This document shows positions 1 through 6,682 of a stretch of 11,141 nucleotides of DNA, in pieces. A program made the translations under genes and the position numbers. The stretch comes from Xanthomonas translucens pv. translucens DSM 18974 (GTDB lineage: Bacteria > Pseudomonadota > Gammaproteobacteria > Xanthomonadales > Xanthomonadaceae). A model generated the notes under the pieces. It did not search any database and was not told where the DNA came from. It saw only the letters and a list, made by a program, of their open reading frames with translations. The stretch covers positions 1-11,141 of the forward strand of contig NZ_CAPJ01000532.1 in the NCBI RefSeq assembly GCF_000331775.1. The letters run 5' to 3'. Every line of letters begins with the position of its first letter. Position 1 is the stretch's first letter.

Positions 1-2820
1 GGCAGCGCGGTGGCGCCTTACTGGCGCAACATGCCGAGCGAGAGCGTGCTGGGCATGCTGGTCCACGACCGTCACGGCAATCGGTGGTTCGACACCCTGG
101 AAGGCTTGGGCCGCGAGAGCGACGCCGGGCAGATCCGCAACGTGCCGCTGTACAGCAACTCCGCGCACGGGCTGGTCAAGCCCAATTGGTCGCTGGCGTT
201 CGAGGGCCGCGAAGGCGATCTGTGGTTCGCCAGCTTCAACGCCGGCCTGTGGTATCTGCCGGCCAACTGGCGGCAGTTCTCGGTGCTGTCGCACCGGGTC
301 GACGATCCGGACTCGATGGGCAATCCCTATGTCATCGCGACCGCCGCCTCGCGCGATGGCGGGGTGTGGCTGGCCGGCACCCGCGGCATGCTGGATAAGC
401 TGGATCCTGACACCGGTGCGGTGCGTCACCACATCACCGCGCTGTTCGGCCGCGACTGGACGCGCGCGCTGGTCGAGGATGCGCAGGGCCGGGTCTGGGC
501 AGCGGCCACGGCGGCGGTGTTGCGCTACGATCCGGTCAGCGGCGAGGTACGGCGCTGGGGCAAGCAGGATGGCGCCGACGCGCCGATGCCCGGTGATATC
601 GACCGGCTGGTGCTCAGCGGCGACGGCCGCGTGTGGTTGTTTGGCGAGGTCGGCGGCGCGCAGGTCCGCGACCTGGACGGACACGTGCTGCGCAACATCG
701 CCCCGGGCGCCGACGGGCTGCCGCCGGAGTTGACCGTGGACGATGCCCGGCCCGGCCCGCTGGGCCAACCCTGGGTGCTCGGCCAATACGGTGTGCTGGC
801 GTGGGATGCGACCAGCGAGCGCTTCGCGCCGGTGCCGGGTGCGCCGCAGCGGCCGCTGAGCGCCTTCACCATCACCGACGGCAATGTGGTGTGGCTGGCC
901 AGCCTCGGCCGCCTGGAGCGCTACCTGTGGGACGGCACGCGGCTGAACCTGCTCGACCGCATCGACGCCACGCAGGAGTTCCCGTCGCTGACGCCGAAGG
1001 GCATCGTGGTCGATGCCGGCGGCGTGGCCTGGTTGAGCAGCGTGCGCGGCCTGATCCGGGTCGATCCGGCGAGCAAGGCGATCCGTTCCTACAGCGTGCA
1101 CGACGGGCTGCCCAACCAGGAATTTCACTGGCAGACCCTGATCCAGGCGCGCAGCGGGCAGATCCTCGGCGGTACCCCGGACGGGGTGGTGTTGTTCGAG
1201 CCGACCCAGGTGGTGCCGTCGCGGCGGCAGCCGCCGCTGGTGATCGAACGCATCGGCGTGCGCCGCGGCGAGCGCGCGCTGGATCTGCTGCATGCCGGCA
1301 GCATCGCTCTGCAGGAAGGCGACCGCGACCTGCACGTCGTCGCGCGCCTGCTGTCGTTCTCCGATACCGATGCCAACACCTACCGGTTCCGGCTCAGCGG
1401 CTACGACCCGGATTGGGTGGATGTCGGCGCCAGCGGCGAGCGCCTGTTCTCGCGCTTGCCGTCCGGCCACTACACCCTGGAAATGCAGGCGCGCACCGCC
1501 GACAAGGTGTGGTCGAAGGTCACCACGCTGCGTTTCCGCGTGCTGCCGCCGTGGTGGCGCAGCCCCTGGGGCATGGCCGGGCTGGCTTTGCTGGCGCTGC
1601 TGGCGCTGTGGCTGGTCTCCTACCTGTACCGGCGTCGTTTGCGCCGGCGCAACGCCTGGCAGCTGGCCCTGCACAAGCAGGAGTTGGCCGAGCACGCCTC
1701 GCTGGCCAAGACCCGCTTCCTGGCCACGCTCGGGCACGAGGTGCGCACGCCGATGACCGGCGTGCTCGGCATGAGCGAACTGCTGCTGGCCACGCCGCTG
1801 GATCCCAGGCAGCGCGGCTATACCGACTCGATCCGTAGCGCCGGCGCGCATCTGCTGCGCCTGGTCAACGACGCGCTGGACCTGGCGCGGATCGAGGCCG
1901 GACGCCTGGAACTGGACCGGCAGCCGTTCGACCTGGGCCAGCTGATCGCCGAGCTGGAGGCGATGATGGCGCCGATGGCGAACAGCCGCGGCCTGGCGTT
2001 CGCGCTGGACAACACGATGCCGGCCGCGGTGACCGCCAACGGCGATGCGACGCGGGTGCGGCAGATCCTGCTGAACCTGCTCAACAATGCGATCAAGTTC
2101 ACCGACCACGGTGGCGTGACCTTGCGCGTGGCGCCGCTGCACGACCGCCAGGGCGTGCGTTTCGAGGTCGCCGACACCGGTCTGGGGATCCACCCCGAGC
2201 AGCAGGCGCGGCTGTTCCAGCGCTTCGAGCAGGCCGACGGCCCGCGCACCGCCGCGCGCTACGGCGGCAGCGGGCTGGGTTTGGCGATCTGCCAGGAGCT
2301 GGCGGTGGCGATGGGCGGGCGCGTGGAGTTGCACAGCAAGCTCGGCGTCGGCACCCGCTTCATCGTCGACCTGCTGCTGCCTTGGCTTCCGGAAGCGCTG
2401 CCCGCCGGCACCCGCGGCGAGCGCGATGTGCAGGCGCCGACGCAGCCGCTGCGCATCCTGCTGGTCGAGGACGACCCCACCGTCGCCGAGGTCGTCAGCG
2501 GCCTGCTCCGCGCGCGCGGGCACCACATCACCCATGCCGCGCACGCTCTGGCGGCGCTGACCGAAGCGGCCGGCGCCCGCTTCGACGTGGCCTTGCTGGA
2601 CCTGGACCTGCCCGGCCTGGACGGTCTGGCGCTGGCGCGGCAGCTGCGCGTGTTCGGCTACGAGATGCCGCTGATCGCGGTCACCGCCCGCGCCGACGCC
2701 GACGCCGAACCGCAGGCCCACGCGGCCGGCTTCGACGGCTTCCTGCGCAAGCCGGTGACGGGGGACATGCTGGCCGAGGCGATCGAGGCGGTGGTGGAGC
2801 CGGGACTCGGGACTCGGTAG
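1..2820 (+). CDS. Hybrid sensor histidine kinase/response regulator with periplasmic propeller (5' partial)
   Basis: The frame is open at base 1, so the gene starts upstream; the GTG at 10 and ATG at 31 are probably internal. Numbering from base 1, residues about 1-400 carry at least seven Reg_prop (two-component propeller) repeats of the type 'G.VWLAGTRG...DPDTG'. A Y_Y_Y domain follows (about 455-513, 'YRFRLSGYDPDW'), then one membrane helix (about 524-543) and an arginine-rich juxtamembrane segment. The HisKA domain has the phosphoacceptor His579 in 'GHEVRTPM'. The HATPase domain has the N box (Asn696, 'NNAIKF'), G1 'DTGLGI' and G2 'GGSGLGLAI'. A C-terminal receiver has the acidic 'VEDDP' pocket, phosphoacceptor Asp867 in 'LLDLDLP' and Lys917 in 'RKPV'. 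The family senses a periplasmic ligand and starts a His-to-Asp relay. There is no HPt or DNA-binding domain after the receiver, so the output partner must be elsewhere. The ligand is unknown. The last five or six codons lie in a repeat (see 2802-2849). Confidence 0.93.
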   Translation, partial: GSAVAPYWRNMPSESVLGMLVHDRHGNRWFDTLEGLGRESDAGQIRNVPLYSNSAHGLVKPNWSLAFEGREGDLWFASFNAGLWYLPANWRQFSVLSHRVDDPDSMGNPYVIATAASRDGGVWLAGTRGMLDKLDPDTGAVRHHITALFGRDWTRALVEDAQGRVWAAATAAVLRYDPVSGEVRRWGKQDGADAPMPGDIDRLVLSGDGRVWLFGEVGGAQVRDLDGHVLRNIAPGADGLPPELTVDDARPGPLGQPWVLGQYGVLAWDATSERFAPVPGAPQRPLSAFTITDGNVVWLASLGRLERYLWDGTRLNLLDRIDATQEFPSLTPKGIVVDAGGVAWLSSVRGLIRVDPASKAIRSYSVHDGLPNQEFHWQTLIQARSGQILGGTPDGVVLFEPTQVVPSRRQPPLVIERIGVRRGERALDLLHAGSIALQEGDRDLHVVARLLSFSDTDANTYRFRLSGYDPDWVDVGASGERLFSRLPSGHYTLEMQARTADKVWSKVTTLRFRVLPPWWRSPWGMAGLALLALLALWLVSYLYRRRLRRRNAWQLALHKQELAEHASLAKTRFLATLGHEVRTPMTGVLGMSELLLATPLDPRQRGYTDSIRSAGAHLLRLVNDALDLARIEAGRLELDRQPFDLGQLIAELEAMMAPMANSRGLAFALDNTMPAAVTANGDATRVRQILLNLLNNAIKFTDHGGVTLRVAPLHDRQGVRFEVADTGLGIHPEQQARLFQRFEQADGPRTAARYGGSGLGLAICQELAVAMGGRVELHSKLGVGTRFIVDLLLPWLPEALPAGTRGERDVQAPTQPLRILLVEDDPTVAEVVSGLLRARGHHITHAAHALAALTEAAGARFDVALLDLDLPGLDGLALARQLRVFGYEMPLIAVTARADADAEPQAHAAGFDGFLRKPVTGDMLAEAIEAVVEPGLGTR

Positions 2821-2849
2821 CCGGACTCGGGACTAGGGACTGGGGACTC
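2802..2849 (+). repeat. GGGACTN heptad tandem repeat, seven units
   Basis: Seven consecutive 7-base units are readable: GGGACTC twice, a degenerate GGTAGCC, a 6-base GGACTC, then GGGACTA, GGGACTG and GGGACTC. The first units lie inside the kinase reading frame and encode its last residues (GLGTR), and the degenerate third unit supplies the TAG stop at 2818-2820. Heptads of this kind are, to my recollection, frequent between genes in Xanthomonas and relatives; their function is not established. Confidence 0.85.
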
Positions 2850-2938
2850 GAAAAAGCGTGATGTTGCAGCTGATCGTTTGACGGATTGCTTAGAGCTGCC
2901 GCCGCGGTGCTCCCCACAAGTCCCCAGTCCCGAGTCCC
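2829..2938. terminator. Candidate bidirectional terminator or large hairpin between convergent genes
   Basis: Bases 2829-2848 pair with 2919-2938 over 20 positions with a single mismatch (A opposite G at the seventh position of the left arm), leaving a loop of about 70 bases. The gap separates two convergent genes, so one structure could serve both transcripts. There is no run of T directly after either arm, so it is not a classical intrinsic terminator; a five-A run at 2851-2855 lies in the loop. A role in termination or in protecting the 3' ends of the mRNAs is inferred from position only. Confidence 0.45.
2918..2938 (-). repeat. GGGACTN heptad tandem repeat, three units, inverted
   Basis: On the minus strand the units GGGACTC, GGGACTG and GGGACTT follow the stop codon of the MFS gene after only two bases. 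They are in opposite orientation to the heptads at 2802-2849. Both repeat blocks carry the string TAGCCGG, in which TAG is the stop codon of the adjacent gene. Confidence 0.8.
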
Positions 2939-2940
2939 GG

Positions 2941-4374
2941 CTACTCCGCCACTTCCTCCACCTGCTTGTCCGGATGCGGCCGGCTGTCCGGCAACTGCCA
3001 GAAGATCAGGGTCGAGGTCAGGGTGATCGCGCCGACGCAGACGAAGGTCGCGTGCAGCGCGGCAGTGGCGCCGTGGCTGTCGCCGAGGTGGTCGTTGAAC
3101 GCCGCCAGCAGGCTGCCCGCGGCGGCGGCGCCGAAGCCGGTCGCCAGCATCATCACCATCGACAGCAGGCTGTTGCCGGCGCTGGCCTGGTCGCGGTCCA
3201 GGTCGCGTAGCGTCACCGTGTTCATGACCGTGAACTGCAACGAGTTGACCGCGCCGAACAGCGCCAACTGCAGTAGCCGCCAGCCCAGCGGCTGGCCGAT
3301 GTCGAACAGCACGAAGCTGGCCATCGCCAGGCCGACCAGTACCGTGTTGATCATCAGCACCCGCCGGTAGCCGCAGCGCTGCACCAGCTTCACCGCTGCG
3401 CGCTTTGAGACCATGCCGGCCAGCGCCACCGGGATCATCATCAGGCCCGCGCGCATCGGGCTCATGCCCAGGCCGACCTGCAGCAGCAGCGGGATCAGCA
3501 ACGGCATGCTGCCGCTGCCCACGCGCGCGAACAGGTTGCCGAGGATGCCGATGCGGAAGCTGATCACCTTGAACAGATGCAGCGGGAACAGCGCTGCCGG
3601 TGCATTGGCCGCGTGCAGCCAGTAGCCGATCAGCGCGGCCAGGCCGGCGATGGCCAGCAGCATCACGCACGCATGGCGCAGGCCCAGCTCGGAGATCCCG
3701 TCCAGCGCCAGCGACAGCGCGATCATGCCGAACGCCAGCATCGCATAGCCGATCAGGTCGAAGCGGGTGCGCTGCTCGCCATGGAAATCCGGCATCACCT
3801 TCAGTGCCGCGACGAAGCCGAGCGCGCCGATCGGTAGGTTGATCAAGAACACCCAGTGCCACGAGGCCACCTGCACCAGCCAGCCGCCGAGGGTCGGCCC
3901 GACCAGCGGCCCGATCAGCGCCGGGATCGCGATGAAGCTCATCGCGTTGAGGAACTGCGCGCGCGACACCGAACGCATCACCGACAGGCGTCCGACCGGC
4001 AGCAGCATCGCCCCGCCGATGCCCTGCAGCACGCGCGCGGCGACCAGGTAGGGCAGGCGTGGCGCGGCCGCGCACAGCAGTGAGCCGAGGGTGAACAGCA
4101 CGATCGCAGTCAGGAAGGTGCGGCGCGTGCCGTAGCGGTCGGCGATCCAGCCCGAGGCGGGGATGAACATCGCCACCGCCAACGCATAGCTGAACACCAC
4201 CGACTGCATCTGCAGCGGGCTCTCGCCCAGGCTGCGCGCCATCGCCGGCAGCGCGGTATTGACGATGGTCGCGTCCAGCATCTGCATGAAGATGGCCAGC
4301 GACACCAGCCACAGCAGCGGCCGGAAACTGCGGTAGGTCGGAACAGCGATCGGATCGGAAGAAGGCGCGGACAT
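2941..4374 (-). CDS. mdtD: DHA2-family MFS multidrug exporter, MdtD-like
   Basis: This 477-residue inner-membrane protein is a probable proton-driven drug exporter of the 14-helix DHA2 group. Visible motifs are the family's first-helix signature with Asp34 ('MLDATIVNTALP'), motif A at 75-85 ('GWIADRYGTRR'), motif B with Arg114 ('ARVLQGIGGA') and motif C at about 155-164 ('GPLVGPTLGG'). From memory, long stretches match E. coli MdtD (471 residues), for example 'TAIVLFTLGSLLCA', 'ASWHWVFLIN', 'GYRRVL' and 'GNSLLSM'. The ATG at 4374 is chosen because an upstream extension would need a TTG start at 4440 and adds a non-conserved, Arg/Ser-rich tail; no clear ribosome binding site is seen. In E. coli mdtD is the last gene of mdtABCD; here it stands alone, with hemE 431 bases upstream on the same strand. 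The substrate is unknown. The symbol rests on resemblance only. Confidence 0.88.
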   Translation of the reverse strand: MSAPSSDPIAVPTYRSFRPLLWLVSLAIFMQMLDATIVNTALPAMARSLGESPLQMQSVVFSYALAVAMFIPASGWIADRYGTRRTFLTAIVLFTLGSLLCAAAPRLPYLVAARVLQGIGGAMLLPVGRLSVMRSVSRAQFLNAMSFIAIPALIGPLVGPTLGGWLVQVASWHWVFLINLPIGALGFVAALKVMPDFHGEQRTRFDLIGYAMLAFGMIALSLALDGISELGLRHACVMLLAIAGLAALIGYWLHAANAPAALFPLHLFKVISFRIGILGNLFARVGSGSMPLLIPLLLQVGLGMSPMRAGLMMIPVALAGMVSKRAAVKLVQRCGYRRVLMINTVLVGLAMASFVLFDIGQPLGWRLLQLALFGAVNSLQFTVMNTVTLRDLDRDQASAGNSLLSMVMMLATGFGAAAAGSLLAAFNDHLGDSHGATAALHATFVCVGAITLTSTLIFWQLPDSRPHPDKQVEEVAE

Positions 4375-4565
4375 CGGCACGCACGGCGACGCGAGGAGCG
4401 GAGAGGATCGCGCAGATCGCGTCGAGGCGCCGTGCAGCAACGGGCGGTTGTGGTGCGCTGCGCATGCTGCAGCCCGGCCGCGATGGTGGATCAGGGCATC
4501 GCGCGCGACATGCTGTCGTGGTTCGTGTGGAGGGCTTCAGTCCCGAGGCTGTTCAAACCGGTTGC

Positions 4566-4620
4566 GTCCACCGCTTCGTTCGTCGCAGCTGAAGCCGCTC
4601 CTACAGGGACTTGCGGCACG
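4566..4620 (+). repeat. 55-base direct repeat, copy 1
   Basis: This segment starts gtccaccgcttcgttcgtcg and is identical to 4668-4722 at 52 of 55 positions. It holds an imperfect version of the core palindrome (gcagctgaagccgc), in which one arm base has changed. Confidence 0.85.
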
Positions 4621-4632
4621 TCAGCCGAGGAT

Positions 4633-4644
4633 GGGCTTCAGCCC
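4633..4644. repeat. Short palindrome GGGCTTCAGCCC
   Basis: This is a hairpin-forming palindrome with 5-base arms around TC, lying between the two 55-base copies. It belongs to the same family of short palindromes as the flanking GGCTTCAG elements. Confidence 0.6.
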
Positions 4645-4667
4645 TGATGGCCTTCCGAAGCCGTCGG

Positions 4668-4722
4668 GTCCACTGCTTCGTTCGTCGCGGCTGAAGCCGC
4701 TCCTACAGGGACTTGCGGCGCG
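4668..4722 (+). repeat. 55-base direct repeat, copy 2
   Basis: This is the second copy, 102 bases after the first. It contains the perfect palindrome gcggctgaagccgc at 4687-4700, which reads on the minus strand as the TAGGAGCGGCTTCAGCCGCGAC-type element. The copies differ at only three positions, which suggests a recent duplication or homogenisation. Confidence 0.85.
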
Positions 4723-4805
4723 CTGGCCGGGTGCACTGTGGGAGGGGCTTCAGTCCCGACTGCGTGATGGCGGGAGCGCGTGTTGCGACGCTTTGCTGCG
4801 CGGGG

Positions 4806-5876
4806 CTATGCCTGCGTGCGGCGACTGTGCGCCTGCACCGCGGCGACCAGCGCGCCGACGTGCTCGGGTTGCATGTCCGGCGACAGCCCATGGCCGAGGT
4901 TGAACACGTGGCCGTCCGCCGAGCCATTGCCGTCGGCGTAGCTGCGCAGCACGCGCTGCACCTCGCGCTCGATCGCCGCCGGCGCGCCGTACAGCGTGGC
5001 CGGGTCCAGGTTGCCCTGCAGCGCCACGCGGCCGCCTGTGCGGCGCGCGGCCTCGGCCAGGTCGACGGTCCAGTCCACGCCCAGGCCTTCGGCGCCGGAG
5101 GCGGCCAGCTCTTCCAGGTATGGCGCGTTGCCCTTGCCGAACAGAATCAGCGGGGTGCGCTCGGCGCCGTCGCCGCGCGGCAGTTCGCGGGCGATGCGCC
5201 GCATGTAGGGCAGCGAGAATTCGCGGTACATCGCCGGGCTGAGCACGCCGCCCCAGGTGTCGAACACCTGCAGCGCCTGCGCGCCGGCCGCGCGCTGCGC
5301 CGCCAGGTAGGCGATCACCGCATCGGTGTTGACCGACAGCAACTGGTGCAGCGCCGCCGGCTCGTTCAGGGCCATGGCCTTGATCCGCGCATAGTTGTCG
5401 CTGCCGCCGCCCTCGACCATGTAGCAGGCCAGCGTCCACGGACTGCCGGAGAAGCCGATCAGCGGCACGCTGCCGTCCAGTTCGCGGCGGATCACCCGCA
5501 CCGCATCCATCACGTAGCGCAGTTCGGTCTCCATGTCCGGCACGCCGAGCCGGGCGATCGCCGCCGCGTCGCGCACCGGGTGCTTGAACTTCGGACCCTC
5601 GCCTTCGACGAAATACAACTCCAGGCCCATCGCATCGGGGATGGTGAGGATGTCGGAGAACAGGATCGCCGCGTCCAGCGGGAACCGCGCCAGCGGCTGC
5701 AGGGTCACTTCGCAGGCCAGTTCAGGGTTCTTGGCCATGGCCAGGAAGCTGCCGGCGCGTGCGCGGGTGGCGCGGTACTCGGGCAGGTAGCGCCCGGCCT
5801 GGCGCATCAGCCACACGGGGGTCTGGTCCACGGGTTCGCGGCGCAGGGCGCGCAGCAGACGGTCGTTCTTGAGCAT
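4806..5876 (-). CDS. hemE: Uroporphyrinogen decarboxylase
   Basis: The cytosolic enzyme removes four acetate carboxyl groups from uroporphyrinogen III to give coproporphyrinogen III in haem synthesis, without a cofactor. The 356-residue length matches the usual 350-360. The first family signature is at 20-30 ('[11 protein letters not shown]', with Arg25 and Arg29), the catalytic Asp75 is in 'FSDIL', and the second signature is at 141-155 ('[15 protein letters not shown]', with Tyr152). The C-terminal 'NLGHGL' carries the conserved His. All key residues are present, so the enzyme should be active. The ATG at 5876 is chosen because a good Shine-Dalgarno sits six bases upstream (5883-5888) and homologues start at MLKNDR; the longer open frame to 5948 lacks support. 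It follows the WGR gene after 10 bases, so the two are probably co-transcribed. The end of the gene runs into a repeat block. Confidence 0.98.
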   Translation of the reverse strand: MLKNDRLLRALRREPVDQTPVWLMRQAGRYLPEYRATRARAGSFLAMAKNPELACEVTLQPLARFPLDAAILFSDILTIPDAMGLELYFVEGEGPKFKHPVRDAAAIARLGVPDMETELRYVMDAVRVIRRELDGSVPLIGFSGSPWTLACYMVEGGGSDNYARIKAMALNEPAALHQLLSVNTDAVIAYLAAQRAAGAQALQVFDTWGGVLSPAMYREFSLPYMRRIARELPRGDGAERTPLILFGKGNAPYLEELAASGAEGLGVDWTVDLAEAARRTGGRVALQGNLDPATLYGAPAAIEREVQRVLRSYADGNGSADGHVFNLGHGLSPDMQPEHVGALVAAVQAHSRRTQA

Positions 5877-5882
5877 GGGGGT

Positions 5883-5888
5883 TTCCTT
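5883..5888 (-). promoter_or_regulatory. hemE ribosome binding site overlapping the WGR stop codon
   Basis: On the minus strand this reads AAGGAA, six bases before the hemE ATG. It overlaps the TAA stop of the upstream WGR gene (5887-5889), an arrangement that often gives translational coupling. It fixes the hemE start at 5876. Confidence 0.75.
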
Positions 5889-6141
5889 AGCGCGGGGCGT
5901 CGGCGCCGCGGGTGAACATGACCTGGAAGCCGCGCTTGAGTTGCGCATCGCGGGCTTTCTCGAAGGCGGCGTGGGCGGCGTCCTGCAGCAGGTATTGCTC
6001 GCGCTTGAGCTGCGCGCGGCCGCCGATCTGGCCGGTCTCGCGCAACAGCTCCCAGCCGCCGAACAGGTCCGGTTGCAGGGTCAGCTGGATGTAGCGGGGC
6101 GGCTCGTTGCCGCCGGGACGTTGCTGGAGGAAGACGCGCAT
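5887..6141 (-). CDS. Small stand-alone WGR-domain protein
   Basis: This 84-residue protein consists almost wholly of a WGR-like domain: '[25 protein letters not shown]' split around Trp30, followed by a helix at about 43-70 ('[18 protein letters not shown]') and 'KRGF'. In the family the core is usually W-G-R-I-G; here the corresponding stretch is T-G-Q-I-G (36-40), so the name-giving Trp and Arg are missing, while the fold-defining 'GGW.L.RE' is kept. WGR domains are known from PARPs and MolR-type proteins, where they bind nucleic acid or proteins; the role of the short bacterial versions is unknown. The ATG at 6141 is preferred over an in-frame start at 6192, because the extension is Arg/Asn-rich, would cross the -10-like box, and is unlike the family. 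It is the first gene of a two-gene unit with hemE. Confidence 0.82.
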   Translation of the reverse strand: MRVFLQQRPGGNEPPRYIQLTLQPDLFGGWELLRETGQIGGRAQLKREQYLLQDAAHAAFEKARDAQLKRGFQVMFTRGADAPR

Positions 6142-6147
6142 GGGCCG

Positions 6148-6153
6148 ATTGTA
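6148..6153 (-). promoter_or_regulatory. Candidate -10 box for a leaderless WGR-hemE transcript
   Basis: Read on the minus strand, TACAAT lies six bases before the WGR ATG. Transcription starting at the usual distance would begin at or within a base of the A of the ATG, giving an mRNA with no leader. Consistent with this, no Shine-Dalgarno precedes the ATG. No good -35 is seen at 16-18 bases. Confidence 0.5.
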
Positions 6154-6174
6154 GCCGTTGCCAGTGCGCGTGAG

Positions 6175-6193
6175 GTTGCGCGATCGTCGCAAC
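6175..6193. promoter_or_regulatory. Inverted repeat GTTGCG-N7-CGCAAC
   Basis: Perfect 6-base arms (6175-6180 and 6188-6193) flank a 7-base spacer. The element lies 22-40 bases upstream of the candidate -10 of the WGR-hemE unit, overlapping or just upstream of the -35 position, where a regulator could act. A related perfect 12-base palindrome, GCGTTGCAACGC, is at 6282-6293. The function is inferred from position only, and palindromes arise often in such GC-rich DNA. Confidence 0.3.
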
Positions 6194-6568
6194 GCAGAGA
6201 GCCGTGGTCGGCCGGTGCGGAACCCTCGGCGTCAGGACGAGGGCGTGCGAACCGCTGGCGCAGCGCGACGTCGCAGGCGCTGCGTTGCAACGCCAAGTGG
6301 GCGCTGTGCCGCAACTTCCGCTCGCGCACCAGGCGCTGGAGCGGCCCCACTGCATCAGGTTGGCCCCGGGCAAGCGGAAATGCCGGATGAACGGCGCTGG
6401 CGCAGCCGCACATCCGCGCCCAGCCGCAGCGGCGCTCCCGCCGCTGCAGCATCCGGCCGAGCGGGGCGTCGCGGCGGCGGCTCGTACCGTCTCAGGGTGA
6501 TCGTCTGCCGTAGCGTCCGGGACTTGCGTCGTGCCATCGTGCCGTCGCCTGCTGCAATCGGCGTCCTA

Positions 6569-6582
6569 TCACGATACCGTGA
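6569..6582. promoter_or_regulatory. Candidate operator TCACG-ATAC-CGTGA upstream of the RND operon
   Basis: A perfect inverted repeat with 5-base arms around four bases lies about 100 bases before the proposed adaptor start. RND efflux operons are often controlled by a repressor or a two-component regulator binding such sites. No regulator gene is adjacent in the window. No convincing -35/-10 pair was found nearby, so the role is uncertain. Confidence 0.35.
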
Positions 6583-6682
6583 CCGCGCCTGTAGTCTCAT
6601 AGGCAGACGTCATGCCGTTGCGTGCGCACACAGCTCTTGGTGTCGCGGCATGGTCATTCATCACAAGTGCGGACGCAACGGT

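Larger units (their letters stand above)
4533..4760. repeat. Two-and-a-bit copy tandem repeat block, units about 101-112 bases
   Basis: The string ggcttcag recurs at 4533, 4634 and 4746, giving spacings of 101 and 112 bases. Each full unit contains a GGCTTCAG palindrome, then a variable segment, then the conserved 55-base core. The third copy is cut short after the first palindrome. Palindromes of this type (GGGACTTCAGTCCC and GCGGCTTCAGCCGC styles) are, to my recollection, common between genes in Xanthomonadaceae. The block lies just after the hemE stop, so it could affect the 3' end of that transcript. Confidence 0.7.
4375..4805. other. Non-coding gap between hemE and the MFS gene
   Basis: This 431-base stretch holds no convincing gene. 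The half nearest hemE (4533-4760) is filled with repeats described separately. The half nearest the MFS gene (about 4375-4530) should contain its promoter, read on the minus strand, but I see no good -35/-10 pair. Short reading frames on the plus strand run through the repeats and have arginine- and alanine-rich, non-protein-like composition. Confidence 0.6.
6154..6682. other. Divergent intergenic region between WGR-hemE and the RND operon
   Basis: About 530 bases hold no gene that I can support. A plus-strand frame is open throughout and joins the adaptor gene, but its translation is arginine-rich with no domain. Minus-strand frames (for example 6081-6452) look equally non-coding. From about 6500 to 6700 the base composition becomes less GC-rich, as expected for a promoter region. 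Candidate palindromes are listed separately. Confidence 0.6.

Noticed and set aside
633..1838. A 401-codon plus-strand frame within the sensor kinase
   Set aside because: It is a shifted frame of the kinase, with Arg/Ala/Pro-rich composition and no motif.
2681..4465. A 594-codon minus-strand frame overlapping the MFS gene in another phase
   Set aside because: The translation is Arg/Ala/Gly-rich and lacks domains; the overlapping frame encodes a clear MdtD-like transporter.
4432..4647. A small plus-strand gene in the gap between the MFS gene and hemE
   Set aside because: It runs through the palindromic repeats and has no ribosome binding site or family resemblance.
4533..4760. A CRISPR array
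   Set aside because: Only two full units with 55-base conserved cores and internal palindromes; the segments between them are not uniform spacers, and no cas gene is present.
4713..5915. A 400-codon plus-strand frame opposite hemE
   Set aside because: It is the antisense shadow of hemE and has no recognisable protein features.
6158..6682. Extension of the adaptor frame 175 codons upstream
   Set aside because: It is an open but arginine-rich translation with no domain, and covers the intergenic promoter region; adaptors of this family are about 380-440 residues long.
6620..6682. A sigma-70 promoter directly before the adaptor (for example around TTGGTG at 6636)
   Set aside because: The matching -10 at the right distance is poor, so I could not support a specific promoter.
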